From the NCBI RefSeq assembly GCF_917563885.1, contig NZ_CAKJTG010000025.1, positions 1 to 64,000 on the forward strand: a stretch of DNA of 64,000 nt, in the 5' to 3' direction. This stretch comes from Pseudoneobacillus rhizosphaerae (GTDB lineage: Bacteria; Bacillota; Bacilli; Bacillales; Cytobacillaceae). Under the pieces are notes generated by a model. The model saw nothing but the letters and a program-made list of their open reading frames with translations. It had not been told where the DNA came from and did not search any database. The stretch's first letter is position 1, and every line of letters starts with the position of its first letter. The position numbers and the translations under genes were made by a program. Positions 26,936-36,262 of the stretch are shown piece by piece.

Positions 26936-27719
26936 GTACCACCCCTATTTTTGTAATTGTCTAACAACTAAATTAGAGATGAGACTTGTCGAATCCTTTA
27001 TCAAATTTATTCTATTTTTGTCGGTAATCAAATATTTTTCGACAAACAACCAAGTTTTTAGTCAATTTCTCCTAAAACACTTCCAAAATAAGGAAAAGGA
27101 TGCCCAAAAATAACAATTAACGGGTTCTCTTTTAGAGTACAAAATCATAAATACCAGTACAAATAATGGACTACAAAGCATGGTGATTTTCATCATGTTT
27201 TTGTGCTTCTGAATATTATCCGTGATATTTAAAAATCGTAATATTTGGAATTACACTAACAGTTTAAGATGGGCAATCAGATCAACCAACATCCACTCTG
27301 ATTAATAGGCGGATAAATTCCGCTTATTTAGTCAAAAGCATTGAAAATGGCTTAAATAGACGGAGATATTCCGCCTATTGACAGGTAAAACATGAAAATG
27401 GGGGATTTTGCTTGGCATAAGCGGAAAAACTTCGCTTATTTAGCCCGAAACGTGCTCCATTCTGATTATAAGCGGAAAAACTCCGCTTATTTTGTCCGAA
27501 GCGTGCTCCATTCTAAATATTACCGGAAAATTTCCGTTTATTTTACTTTCGCTGGTTTTGGCTAGCTTTTGGTACAAATTGCTGATATTAACTAAATAAA
27601 TATCCCCCCAATTAGTGCTACCTAAAAGTAACAACTATTCAGGGGGTTATTTAATACACAATTTATTTTTCCCGCTTCAGTCCTACAAGAATTTTTGCTT
27701 GAATCTTGTAAAATCAGCC
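26936..27719. other. 784-nt gene-free region
   Basis: Besides the promoter side of the YodL gene, the region is filled mostly by dispersed-repeat copy A (27178-27554). A short minus frame over 27440-27634 is only a translation of the repeat. No RNA gene recognised. Confidence 0.8.
27178..27554 (+). repeat. Dispersed intergenic repeat, copy A
   Basis: About 377 nt sharing blocks with copies B, C and D. It contains five or six short palindromes of the type GCGGAAAAACTCCGC. Two units are in exact tandem with a 51-nt period (27419-27469 and 27470-27520: AAGCGGAAAAA..TCGCTTATTT, then GTGCTCCATTCT). Upstream 100 nt (TGTGCTTCTGAATATTATCC) are shared only with copy C. Confidence 0.9.
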
Positions 27720-28697
27720 TTATTCTTTGATGAATTCCCTTGTGCTTCTCACTGTATCAATAGGGCGAACTAATTTTTCTATTTGTTCACGTTTAGGCTC
27801 TAAGAATGGAGGTAAAGATAATTTTTCTCCAAGGGTTTCGTATGGTTCATCTCCCATAAAGCCAGGACCATCGGTAGCAAACTCAAATAAAATTTGTGGT
27901 GCAACTCTTGCGTATAGTGACTCAAAGAAATGACGATTTACATAACCGGACGTAGAGAATCCGAAACTACTCAATCGCTCCGTCCATTCATCTAATACCG
28001 TGCGATCCTCTACACGGAATGCCGCATGGTGTACCGTTCCATAACCTTGTCGAGCTTGAGGAAGAATCGCATTATATTCAACAATGACTGAGGCTCCATT
28101 TCCGCCTTCACCTACTTCAAATAAATGGAATGATTCTTCCTGAGCAGTCTCTTTAAATAATAGGACTTTTTCAAGCATTTCTTTAAAATAATCAAAGTTC
28201 GCAATTCGAACAAAAACAGGACCTAATCCAGTAATCGCATATTCCAGTGGTATCGGACCCTTTTGCCAAGGTGTACCTGATTCTACACCTTTATTAACTT
28301 CATCTGATATTAATTGATATTGTTGATCATCAAAATCAACGAAAGAGAGAGTTTTCTTGCCAAATTGCTCTTTAATTCCAGTATGCTGAACCTCTAAACG
28401 ATCAAAACGTTTTACCCAATACTCTAATGCTGCATCAGTTGGTACACGGAAAGAGGTTTTTGAAATCTCGTTTGTCCCATGTACACCTTTTGGAATGCCT
28501 GGGAAGTCAAAGAACGTCATGTCTGTTCCCGCGCTACCTTTATCATCAGCAAAGAATAAATGATAGGTTTGAATGTCATCTTGATTGACTGTCTTTTTTA
28601 CTAAACGCATTCCTAGAACATTTGTGAAAAAATCATAGTTCTTTTCTGCACTACTTGTAATAGCTGTTACGTGGTGTACCCCTTTTAAATAGTTCAT
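27720..28697 (-). CDS. Ring-cleaving dioxygenase-like VOC protein (MhqO/MhqE type)
   Basis: 325 residues with two vicinal-oxygen-chelate repeats. The first metal His is in GVHHVTAITS (residues 6-15) and the second domain has GTVHHAAFRVED; the end carries FEFATDGPGFMGDEP, with the Glu ligand in that region. B. subtilis homologues protect against quinones and catechols under MhqR control. Strong RBS AGGAGG ahead of the ATG. Third gene of the marR-VOC-VOC cluster. Confidence 0.88.
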   Translation of the reverse strand: MNYLKGVHHVTAITSSAEKNYDFFTNVLGMRLVKKTVNQDDIQTYHLFFADDKGSAGTDMTFFDFPGIPKGVHGTNEISKTSFRVPTDAALEYWVKRFDRLEVQHTGIKEQFGKKTLSFVDFDDQQYQLISDEVNKGVESGTPWQKGPIPLEYAITGLGPVFVRIANFDYFKEMLEKVLLFKETAQEESFHLFEVGEGGNGASVIVEYNAILPQARQGYGTVHHAAFRVEDRTVLDEWTERLSSFGFSTSGYVNRHFFESLYARVAPQILFEFATDGPGFMGDEPYETLGEKLSLPPFLEPKREQIEKLVRPIDTVRSTREFIKE

Positions 28698-28770
28698 TTT
28701 ATTTTCCTCCTAGGAAATTCAAATTTAATAGTAGCTTGGTTTGATTGATATGATGCTAATCGTATGATAA

Positions 28771-29715
28771 TTAATACTCCTCAATGGGTTTTAAATTTTC
28801 TTCAATTTCAGCTCTACGTTCTTCTAAAAATGGTGGTAAATCTAATTTTTCACCCAATGTTTCTATGTCTCCATCGATAGTAAAGCCTGGCCCATCGGTT
28901 GCAATTTCAAATAGAATCCCGTTTGATTCACGGAAATATAGGCTCTTAAAATAGAAGCGATCCACTATGCCAGATGAATGGAAGCCACGGGTTCGCACTT
29001 GCTCTTCCCAATAGGTAAGCTCCTCTTCGTTTTTTACCCGAATGGCTAAATGATGTATACTGCCACGACCTGGTTTTTCAGACGGACCGTCTAAATATTT
29101 CACGACGATTTCTCCAAAAACCTCTCCTTTAATGGATTGAAAAATCACTTCGTCATCTGTACGGCTTATCTCTGTATAGCCAAACATATCTGTAAGTGTG
29201 CTTGCTAGTCTATCAAGTCTTCGTACCGTTATTTCCACTGATCCCATGCCTTGAATTTGATGTTCGACAGGTACCTCCGATTTCTCCCATGTTTCCCAGT
29301 GCTCAACCTTCTCTCCGTTTGAAACAATCAGTACCAGGCGAAGCCCTTCAGGATCCTCAAATTTCAAGGCAGGATGATTGGAATAAGTAGTAATGTCACT
29401 ATGCTTTACTCCATATTCCTCAAGTCTTGCTTTCCAATAATGCAAACTGTCCTCTGAAGGAACCAATAATCCGATTCTAGTAATGGCATTTGTACCACGA
29501 TAAGTTTTCCCCACAAGTGGAATTTCAAAAAATGATAGTTCAGTTCCTGGGCTACCTGTTTTATCTCCATAAAACAAGTGATACATGGATGGGTCATCTT
29601 GATTCACCGTTACTTTTACACGACGTAAACCAAGCACATGTCGGTAAAAGTGATTATTTAGACTTGCGTTTTTTGTAATCATTGAAATGTGATGATGTCC
29701 TGGAATTTTAAACAT
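28771..29715 (-). CDS. Ring-cleaving dioxygenase-like VOC protein
   Basis: 314 residues, a paralogue of the next gene, with IPGHHHISMITK at the start, GSIHHLAIRVK in the second half and FEIATDGPGFTIDGD near the end. Both metal His positions are present, so it is probably active as a metal-dependent dioxygenase or glyoxalase on quinone-like compounds (inferred from family and neighbours). ATG follows GGAGGAATGATCT. Sits between the MarR gene and the second dioxygenase. Confidence 0.87.
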   Translation of the reverse strand: MFKIPGHHHISMITKNASLNNHFYRHVLGLRRVKVTVNQDDPSMYHLFYGDKTGSPGTELSFFEIPLVGKTYRGTNAITRIGLLVPSEDSLHYWKARLEEYGVKHSDITTYSNHPALKFEDPEGLRLVLIVSNGEKVEHWETWEKSEVPVEHQIQGMGSVEITVRRLDRLASTLTDMFGYTEISRTDDEVIFQSIKGEVFGEIVVKYLDGPSEKPGRGSIHHLAIRVKNEEELTYWEEQVRTRGFHSSGIVDRFYFKSLYFRESNGILFEIATDGPGFTIDGDIETLGEKLDLPPFLEERRAEIEENLKPIEEY

Positions 29716-29800
29716 AGATCATTCCTCCATTTTCAATTTACTAGTCAAGTGATAAGTAAAAAAATTAGTAGCCTAGCAATTATCACAAGTATTAGAGCTC

Positions 29801-30238
29801 TTAATTCTCTATTTTATTTTCAGTGTTTTTTTGTAATTTAGTCATAAGCATATATAGTGATTTCTGCTCTTCCTCTGTCAAACACTCATTGACAATAGAC
29901 GTTTGGAAAGTAAGCTGGTGTTCAAAAACCTCATGCATTTTATCTTCCCCTTTTGTAGTAAGGGTAATCCATTTGGTTTTCCAGTCCTGCTTACGCTGTA
30001 TATATCCCTCTTGCTCTAGTCGAGTGAGCATACGTGAAATTCCACCCTCCGACACAGTTACTTTAACAGCAAGTTGACTTTGCGTGATTGGCTGATAGGT
30101 AGAAATCTGATTTAATACATCAAACTGTGCAGCTGTAATACCAAACGGCTTTAAGAATTCATTCGATAATAGATTACTTTGATGCGTAAAACGAGCAATA
30201 CGCAACCAGATAAGTGAACCAAGTGTATTTTTTCTCAA
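29801..30238 (-). CDS. MarR-family regulator, MhqR-like
   Basis: 145 residues. [36 protein letters not shown] gives the dimer and first helices (read in parts), [26 protein letters not shown] the recognition helix, and [20 protein letters not shown] the wing. Length and neighbours match MhqR, the repressor of quinone-detoxifying dioxygenases. TTG start with AAAGGA about 11 nt upstream. A site at 30301-30318 closely resembles the MhqR operator. Confidence 0.88.
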   Translation of the reverse strand: MRKNTLGSLIWLRIARFTHQSNLLSNEFLKPFGITAAQFDVLNQISTYQPITQSQLAVKVTVSEGGISRMLTRLEQEGYIQRKQDWKTKWITLTTKGEDKMHEVFEHQLTFQTSIVNECLTEEEQKSLYMLMTKLQKNTENKIEN

Positions 30239-30265
30239 TAGGATTCACATCCTTTCGTTACTATC

Positions 30266-30318
30266 ACTTTACATCTCAAGTGAATAAAACGCAAGAGAAA
30301 TATCTCGAATTAAGGATA
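30266..30318 (-). promoter_or_regulatory. marR promoter with MhqR-type operator
   Basis: Minus strand: TTGCGT (30289-30294), 17 nt, TAAAGT (30266-30271). Immediately upstream of the -35, TATCTCGAATTAAGGATA (30301-30318) agrees at 15 of 18 positions with the published MhqR operator as I recall it (TATCTCGAATTCGAGATA). Confidence 0.6.
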
Positions 30319-30394
30319 TTTTTTAGTTTTTAGTCAGATGACCCACCTTAAGGTTTGGGAGACTAGAGTGGGTCCGCTCCTATCAGTTGGGAGA

Positions 30395-30620
30395 TCAAAT
30401 AATCAGCCCATCCGATTAATAGACGGAAAAATTTCTCTTAATTAGAAAATAACATTAAAAATAGCTTTAATAGACGGAGAGATTCCGTCTATTGGATCGA
30501 AAAACATAAAAATGGAGGATTATGCTTGGCTTAGCCGGAAAACCTACCCTTATTTAGCCCGAAACATGCTCTATTCTGAATCTTACCGGAAAAGCTCCGT
30601 CTATTTTTACGTTAGCTGTA
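30395..30620 (+). repeat. Dispersed intergenic repeat, copy B
   Basis: Divergent copy of the repeat: AATAGACGGAAAAATT, AATAGACGGAGAGATTCCG, then CATAAAAATGGAGGATTATG and GCCCGAAACATGCTC. Many palindromes have decayed on one arm. Lies between the marR promoter and the SPFH gene. Confidence 0.85.
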
Positions 30621-30875
30621 CCTTATTTATCCGAGCTCCCGATTGCAACTATTTTATGTTAAAAATAATACCCTTTATTAAATTTATCGAATTAATAACA
30701 ACCTTTTAACTAACAGCATCATAAACCTTTTATATCAATAAAGAATAGCATGCTAAATCAATTACGTTTTAACATCTTTGCCCATTTTTGGAGAATTTGA
30801 TTCCCTTTTTGATAACAAGGTGATATCATATTGGTATCAAAACAATTTCATTCAGAATGGGAGTGTGATCATTGT

Positions 30876-31742
30876 ATGAGAGAAAAAGAGATTTTCAAGA
30901 TGAATGGTTTTTTAGGGGCTGGGGTTGTTCTCCTTTTAGGGTTGGCTGCTGTATATTTGTTTAGACAATTTGTCCTTTATGAAAATCCAGCTACAATTAT
31001 TGGATTTGTAGTTCTTGCTCTTATCATTGTTGTTTTGCTAAGTGGGTTTACGATTATTCAGCCAAACCAAGCCAAGGTGTTCACCTTATTTGGCTCCTAT
31101 TTAGGCGTAATTAAAAAGGAAGGCTTTTGGTTCTCTGTCCCGTTATCATTACGCAAAAATGTCTCACTACGAGTATTAAACTTTAACAGCGATAAACTAA
31201 AGGTTAATGATCTTGAAGGAAATCCGATTGAAATTGCAGCAGTTGTGGTTTATAAGGTGGTTGATTCTGCAAAGGCTGTGTTTGATGTAGAAGATTATCG
31301 AGGTTTCGTTCATACCCAAAGCGAGACGGGAGTACGACACATTGCGAGTCAGTATCCCTATGATAATTTTAATAATGATTATGAAATTTCCTTGCGTCAG
31401 CATTCCGATGAAGTGGGCGATGAGCTGACAAAGGACTTGCAGAAACGCCTACATGTGGCTGGTGTTGAAATTATTGAGGCACGAATCATGCATTTGGCTT
31501 ATTCGAGCGAAATTGCTTCGTCCATGTTACAGCGTCAACAGGCTAAAGCTGTTCTTGCTGCTAGAAAGGTGATTGTCGATGGCGCGGTTTTAATGGTAAA
31601 ATCGGCAATAGAGCAATTAAGCATTGAAGGTGTCGTCGATTTAGACGATGAAAAGAAGGCCCAAATGGTAAATAATCTAATGGTTGCGCTTGTATCTGAT
31701 AAAGGAAATCAACCGATTGTTAATACGGGTAGTATTTATTAA
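30876..31742 (+). CDS. SPFH (stomatin/flotillin-like) domain protein
   Basis: 288 residues. Two hydrophobic stretches at residues 9-30 and 38-56 (GAGVVLLLGLAAVYLF, TIIGFVVLALIIVVLLSGF) precede FTIIQPNQAKVFTLFGSYLG, the start of the SPFH domain, followed by VYKVVDSAKAVFDVEDYRGF and the alanine-rich helix SMLQRQQAKAVLAARK. Such proteins scaffold membrane microdomains. ATG at 30876 is chosen by GGGAG upstream. It is followed 12 nt later by a ribbon-helix-helix gene. Confidence 0.88.
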   Translation: MREKEIFKMNGFLGAGVVLLLGLAAVYLFRQFVLYENPATIIGFVVLALIIVVLLSGFTIIQPNQAKVFTLFGSYLGVIKKEGFWFSVPLSLRKNVSLRVLNFNSDKLKVNDLEGNPIEIAAVVVYKVVDSAKAVFDVEDYRGFVHTQSETGVRHIASQYPYDNFNNDYEISLRQHSDEVGDELTKDLQKRLHVAGVEIIEARIMHLAYSSEIASSMLQRQQAKAVLAARKVIVDGAVLMVKSAIEQLSIEGVVDLDDEKKAQMVNNLMVALVSDKGNQPIVNTGSIY

Positions 31743-31754
31743 GGTCGTGATGGT

Positions 31755-31913
31755 GTGGCTGAAAAAAAGAAATTTTTACTTAGAATTGACCAGAAAACCT
31801 ATGATGCCCTTGAAAAATGGGCCAGTGACGAACTACGGAGTGTAAATGCCCAAATTGAGGTTCTTTTAAAAAAGGCTATTAAGGATGCTGGAAGACGGTC
31901 AAATGATGAGTAG
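31755..31913 (+). CDS. Ribbon-helix-helix (Arc-type) small protein
   Basis: 52 residues from GTG: MAEKKKFLLRIDQKTYDALE then KWASDELRSVNAQIEVLLKKA. FLLRID is the DNA-contacting strand of Arc/MetJ proteins and SVNAQIEVLL the second helix. Twelve nt after the SPFH stop, so one transcript. Likely an autorepressor of this pair (inferred). Confidence 0.85.
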   Translation: MAEKKKFLLRIDQKTYDALEKWASDELRSVNAQIEVLLKKAIKDAGRRSNDE

Positions 31914-32020
31914 TTGCTACGGCTCATAAAGTATTGCTATCGATTTTCCATGTTGAATGAACACTCTTAAAATATTGACGCGATTTCCAAACATAGTTAC
32001 TGTTTCTTTCATTAGACGTT

Positions 32021-32056
32021 AATGGCTCAGTCCTACTCGGACTGAGCCATTTTATG
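32021..32056. terminator. Terminator of the SPFH-RHH operon
   Basis: Perfect 13-bp stem (32021-32033 with 32039-32051) followed by TTTATG. Confidence 0.85.
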
Positions 32057-32139
32057 TGAGCTTGTAAATGTATTATCCAAATCTAATCCATTACCCAATT
32101 TTTGAAGTCATCTCGAATATAAAAATTGGTTTATTCTCA

Positions 32140-33046
32140 TTATCCCAAATATGCTTTCTTTAGTTCCACAAGATCAAATTTCTTCATTTTAAGAAAAGCA
32201 TTCGTTACGCGCTTAAGCTGCTCCGGTGTGCCCTTGCTCATCATCTCGTCCATTTCACTTGGAACAATTTGCCAGGATACACCAAACTTATCTTTCAGCC
32301 AACCACATTGCTCGGCTTCTGGAACTGCAGAGAGCTTTTCCCAGTAGTAATCAATCTCTTCTTGTGTGTCGCAATAGACCACAAATGAGATTGCTTCGTT
32401 AAAACTGAATTTGTGCTTATGTGCACTATCCATTGCGGCAAACCACTGATTTTCAAGCATAAAATCTGAGAACATGATTGTTCCTTCTTTGTCAGGTTCC
32501 ATGCCTTTAGAGTAGCGAGTTATAAGTCCCTGCTTTGCATTCTTAAATACAGATAAATAATAAGTAATTGCTTCTTCCGCATTTATCGCCCACAAATAAA
32601 AGTGATGGCACTAATGACGGCCGATCTTCACCTTCTAGATTGGTAAGGTTTAATTGCCAGGACAATCCAAACTTATCTTGAATCCAGCCATACCTCTCAC
32701 TTGAAGGATACCTATCAAGTGGCATTAACACTGTGCCACCTTCGGACAATTTGTTCCAAACCTCATTTAATTTTTCACTCGCGTCTTTTTCTCGCGAACG
32801 GTCAAAATTAACTATGAAAGATACCGAAGGATTGACCTTGAAATACGGTCCCGCGCTGATTGCCATGAATTTCTGACCACAAAGTTCAAAAGTGACAATA
32901 TCGGAATCTCCTGATGGTGTGTCGCGGATCGTTGTTACATCTGTAATTTTTGAGTCTGGGAAAATGGAAGCGTAAAACTCGGCAGCTTCCTCTACCTCCT
33001 TGTCATACCATAAATGCGGTACGATTTTTTGATTTGTATTTGACAA
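32140..33046 (-). pseudogene. Frameshifted two-domain PhnB/VOC gene
   Basis: The first part (from MSNTNQKIVPHLWYDKE at 33046) is a complete PhnB-type VOC domain running to [11 protein letters not shown]; the second domain continues in another frame as [18 protein letters not shown] to the stop at 32140. The two frames join at about 32577-32590, where the family normally reads FVGxxCGKAEEAI, so a small deletion has broken a gene of about 300 codons. Either a true pseudogene or a sequencing error; both halves are otherwise intact. Confidence 0.8.
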
Positions 33047-33170
33047 AGCTATTCCTCCCCCATTTTTTTCGAATAAATATTTCGAAAAGAAATAAGTTTA
33101 TAGATCCATTTTATCCATGAAATTAGTGCTCGAACCATCGTCCCTCTGTACTATTTCATTATAGCTTTTT

Positions 33171-33186
33171 TCAAACAAACGTTTGA
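33171..33186. promoter_or_regulatory. Palindrome TCAAACAAACGTTTGA (TetR-type operator candidate)
   Basis: Six-base half-sites TCAAAC and GTTTGA around AAAC, in the intergenic region between the PhnB pseudogene and tetR. On the minus strand a TATAAT lies about 8 nt further downstream (33158-33163), so it may act on the PhnB gene as well. Confidence 0.35.
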
Positions 33187-33399
33187 TTGAATTTAAGATA
33201 AGTATTTCATTTTAAATGGTTCAATTAACCCATACAAATATCTACATTTTCCGCGCTTTATACTGATATAATATCCAGCTAGGGATTATTGACCGATATC
33301 CCTTTTGCCAATGACACTTTAAGCTCCTATCATTAAACCCTCATTAAGGTATTTCTCTTTTCCAACTAGTTGGTCTATAATGACTTTGGGGGTGAGGAT

Positions 33400-33972
33400 A
33401 TGGCTCGGGAACGAAAATTTTCGACCGATGAATTATTTCAAGCTACTAAGCTTTTATTATTGAAACATGGTTATGAGGGATTTACCTTCAGTTTGTTGGC
33501 TGATTATTTACATGTCTCCCGTGGGGCTATTTATAAATATTATGAGAACAAAGAAGAGTTAATTTCTGAGTTCATGCTTTATGAAATGAATGAGTTCCTC
33601 CTTGATATAAAGGGGATTGAACAGATTGATGGCTTTCAAGACCAACTAGATTTCCTAATAAGAATTATGTTCAAGAATGAAAAAATTCAGCAATTAATTG
33701 AAATGGGTAAAGAAATTCCGAAAAGTACCAACGAAAAGGCTCGAGTAAATAAAGAAAAATTAGATATGCTCCATCTTCAGATGTATCATAATTTACAAGG
33801 ATTCGTCCTCAAAGGTAAAGAGGAAAAGAAACTAAATGCCTCCATTCCAGACGGACTGATACTAGGGTACATTTTCCAGTCTGTGGCTATACCTAATCAT
33901 TTTGACATACCACAAACAGAATGGGTCGATTCGATTAAGGAAATGATCTGTCATGGAATTCTCAAAAGATAG
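33400..33972 (+). CDS. TetR/AcrR family regulator
   Basis: 190 residues. HTH in the first 55: FSTDELFQATKLLLLKHGYEGFTFSLLADYLHVSRGAIYKYYENKEEL (read in parts). The C-terminal ligand domain is unassigned. ATG at 33400; GGGGG lies about 8 nt upstream. Located 122 nt ahead of an MmpL transporter gene that carries its own promoter and two operator-like repeats, so it most likely represses that pump. Confidence 0.9.
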   Translation: MARERKFSTDELFQATKLLLLKHGYEGFTFSLLADYLHVSRGAIYKYYENKEELISEFMLYEMNEFLLDIKGIEQIDGFQDQLDFLIRIMFKNEKIQQLIEMGKEIPKSTNEKARVNKEKLDMLHLQMYHNLQGFVLKGKEEKKLNASIPDGLILGYIFQSVAIPNHFDIPQTEWVDSIKEMICHGILKR

Positions 33973-33973
33973 T

Positions 33974-34061
33974 AATTGACACTTCTGTTACTTTTAATAG
34001 ATAATTAATTTTGACTAACATGTCAATTTATTTTCCCCTAAAGTGACACTTGTGTTACTTT
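33974..34061 (+). promoter_or_regulatory. mmpL promoter with two operator repeats
   Basis: TTGACA (33976-33981) with TAGATA/GATAAT (33998-34005) forms a promoter. A sequence TGACACTT.TGTTACTTT occurs twice, at 33977-33994 and 34044-34061, 17 of 18 bases identical. The downstream copy extends to a perfect palindrome (34040-34061) with half-sites AAAGTnACAC and GTGTnACTTT. One site overlaps the -35, the other lies downstream of the start. Confidence 0.65.
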
Positions 34062-34094
34062 GTTTCACCAATAAACAAAAAGGAGACGTCAAGA

Positions 34095-36203
34095 ATGAGA
34101 AATCTCTTACAATCAATTACTGACTGGGTTTCAACGAAAAAAGGCATGTGGATTACTTTAGCAGTATGGTTAGTTGTCACCGTTGGCCTTTCGCTTTTTG
34201 CTCCAAATGCAAAGGATTATGAGGTTTCGAGAATTGTTTCCCTTCCGGAAGACGCACAATCCGTGATTGCTCAAAACAAGGTTGATGAGTATTTTAAAGA
34301 TACAAATGGAACACCCGGTATATTGGTTTTCCAATCGAAGGAAGGAAGTCTTGAGCCAACAACTCTTGTGGACATATACAATCGAATAGAAGAAGCAAAG
34401 ATCCCAGGAGTTGAGCAGGTTATACCTTTAGCATCCTTACCGCCTCAAGCGATACAAGGATTTTTCTCTGAAGATCAAACGACAGCATTAATTCCAATCA
34501 TCTTTGACGCCGCTTTAGAGACAAAAGAAATTGGTGAATCTAAGAACCAAATTATTGAAATAGTGGAAGAGGGCTCTGATGTTACATTATACGTTACAGG
34601 TCCCGCTGGTATTGCAACAGATTCACTTGATTTATTTTCAAGGGCAGATCTTGTCTTAATATTTTCAACTGTTGGATTAATTTTGCTCTTATTAATTGTT
34701 ATTTATCGTTCACCGCTTTTAGCCTTTATCCCGCTTTTGGCAGCTGTGTTTGTTTATCAAGTCGTCATGCAGCTTCTTGGAATATTGGGTAAATCCGGTC
34801 TTGCATTAAGTAACCAAACGATATCGATTATGTCGATCCTTTTATTTGCCGCCGTTATTGATTATTCACTTTTTGTTTTTTCCCGTTTCCGTGAAGAACT
34901 GAAAAATTATGAGAGCAAGTTTGATGCGATGAAAGAAGCCATGAGGGAAACAGGTTTGCCTGTCTTCTTTTCAGGAGGTACCGTTCTAGCTGCTATGCTT
35001 GTTCTCTTCTTTGCAGAGTTAGGCGATTATCGTAACTTTGCACCAACCTTTGCTACTACCATGGTCGTTATTATGATTGCCTCGGTTACACTTGTGCCAG
35101 CTTTATTTACTTTATTTGGTCGTAAATCGTTTTGGCCAAAGGTACCTAAAGTCGGAAGTGAAAAAGTTAAGGACAGCTCTTTCTGGAGTAAAATCGGAAA
35201 ATTCGTTGTTAAAAAACCAGGTCTTGCTGTTGCTGTTGTTAGTGCGATACTGCTGTTATCTGCAGCCAATATGTTTAATTTAAAATACGAATTTGATACG
35301 ATGAAATCATTCCCTGAAGATATGCCTTCACGCCAAGGCTATGAGATCATTGAGGAAAAGTTCGACAAAGGTGATCTTGCCCCAACAACGGTCGTGTTTG
35401 AGGCGAAGGATTCCTTAACGAAGGAAGAACAAGAGTCATTGAGAGCTCAATTACTTGAGGAGCCGTTGGTGAATGACGTTCGATTAAATAGCTCAGCCGA
35501 CAATGACAGGGTATTATCGTACACCCTTACTTTTAAAGAAGGACCATACGATGTGAAAACCATTGATGCCTTGGAAGAAATGATCAAGCGTTCCGAGGAT
35601 ATTGTCGATGGTGCTAATTTAGATGGCGACCTTTATTTTGCTGGAGAAACAGCAAGTAAAGTTGATGACCGCCAAGCCAATAATAAGGATGTCATCGTGA
35701 TTGTCCTTCTTGAGACTTTATTAATTTTTGTGATGTTGGTCGTCCTAACAAAGTCCTTCAAAATGCCAATTTATATGATGGGAACGATTTTAATTTCATT
35801 CCTTGCTGCATTAGGTTTAGGCATGTTTTTATCCAATTTATTCTTTGATATCGATACGATTGCTAACAGAGTGCCTCTCTATGCATTCGTCTTCCTAGTT
35901 GCCCTAGGAATTGACTACAATATTATTCTAATCTCAAGATACCAGGAAGAGAGAAGAAAGCATTCTGTTAAAAAGGCAGTAGAAATTGCGGTAGCAAACA
36001 CGGGTGGCGTCATTTCATCAGCTGGGCTCATTTTAGCAGCAACCTTTGCTGTATTAATGACTCAACCGGTTCAATTGCTATTTGTCTTCGGCTTTATTGT
36101 GGCAGTCGGCATTCTATTAGATACATTCTTAATTCGTGGCGTTTTGTTGCCGGGGTTAATTGTATTTTTTGAAAAGGATAAAGCAGTGAGTAAGAATAAG
36201 TAA
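34095..36203 (+). CDS. MmpL/RND family transporter (YdfJ-like)
   Basis: 702 residues with the two-fold RND layout: one helix, an extracellular domain, then a bundle of helices, repeated. The sterol-sensing/MmpL motif appears twice: VIDYSLFVFSRFREEL (about residue 255) and LGIDYNIILISRYQEERRK (about 615). These proteins export lipids or drugs using the proton gradient; substrate unknown. ATG at 34095 has AAAGGAGA 8 nt upstream. Controlled by the preceding TetR, as judged from the operator repeats. Confidence 0.92.
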   Translation: MRNLLQSITDWVSTKKGMWITLAVWLVVTVGLSLFAPNAKDYEVSRIVSLPEDAQSVIAQNKVDEYFKDTNGTPGILVFQSKEGSLEPTTLVDIYNRIEEAKIPGVEQVIPLASLPPQAIQGFFSEDQTTALIPIIFDAALETKEIGESKNQIIEIVEEGSDVTLYVTGPAGIATDSLDLFSRADLVLIFSTVGLILLLLIVIYRSPLLAFIPLLAAVFVYQVVMQLLGILGKSGLALSNQTISIMSILLFAAVIDYSLFVFSRFREELKNYESKFDAMKEAMRETGLPVFFSGGTVLAAMLVLFFAELGDYRNFAPTFATTMVVIMIASVTLVPALFTLFGRKSFWPKVPKVGSEKVKDSSFWSKIGKFVVKKPGLAVAVVSAILLLSAANMFNLKYEFDTMKSFPEDMPSRQGYEIIEEKFDKGDLAPTTVVFEAKDSLTKEEQESLRAQLLEEPLVNDVRLNSSADNDRVLSYTLTFKEGPYDVKTIDALEEMIKRSEDIVDGANLDGDLYFAGETASKVDDRQANNKDVIVIVLLETLLIFVMLVVLTKSFKMPIYMMGTILISFLAALGLGMFLSNLFFDIDTIANRVPLYAFVFLVALGIDYNIILISRYQEERRKHSVKKAVEIAVANTGGVISSAGLILAATFAVLMTQPVQLLFVFGFIVAVGILLDTFLIRGVLLPGLIVFFEKDKAVSKNK

Positions 36204-36226
36204 AAAGAACCGATATAACCTATTAA

Positions 36227-36262
36227 GCATGGTGATTAGCAATTTAATCATCATGCTTTTGT
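36227..36262 (+). terminator. Terminator after mmpL, at the edge of repeat C
   Basis: GCATGGTGATTA and TAATCATCATGC form a 12-bp stem with one G-T pair, followed by TTTTGTGCTT. A shorter version opens repeat A. Confidence 0.7.

Noticed and set aside
27290-27550. CRISPR-like array (repeats spaced regularly)
   Set aside because: The repeated unit and the intervening sequence are both conserved between units and between copies; there are no unique spacers and no cas genes.
27440-27634. Open frame of 64 codons on the minus strand
   Set aside because: It is the translation of dispersed repeat A; no RBS and similar frames appear in the other copies only because of shared sequence.
30512-30709. 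Open frame in repeat B
   Set aside because: Repeat-derived, shares its start with the frame in copy C, and lacks an RBS.
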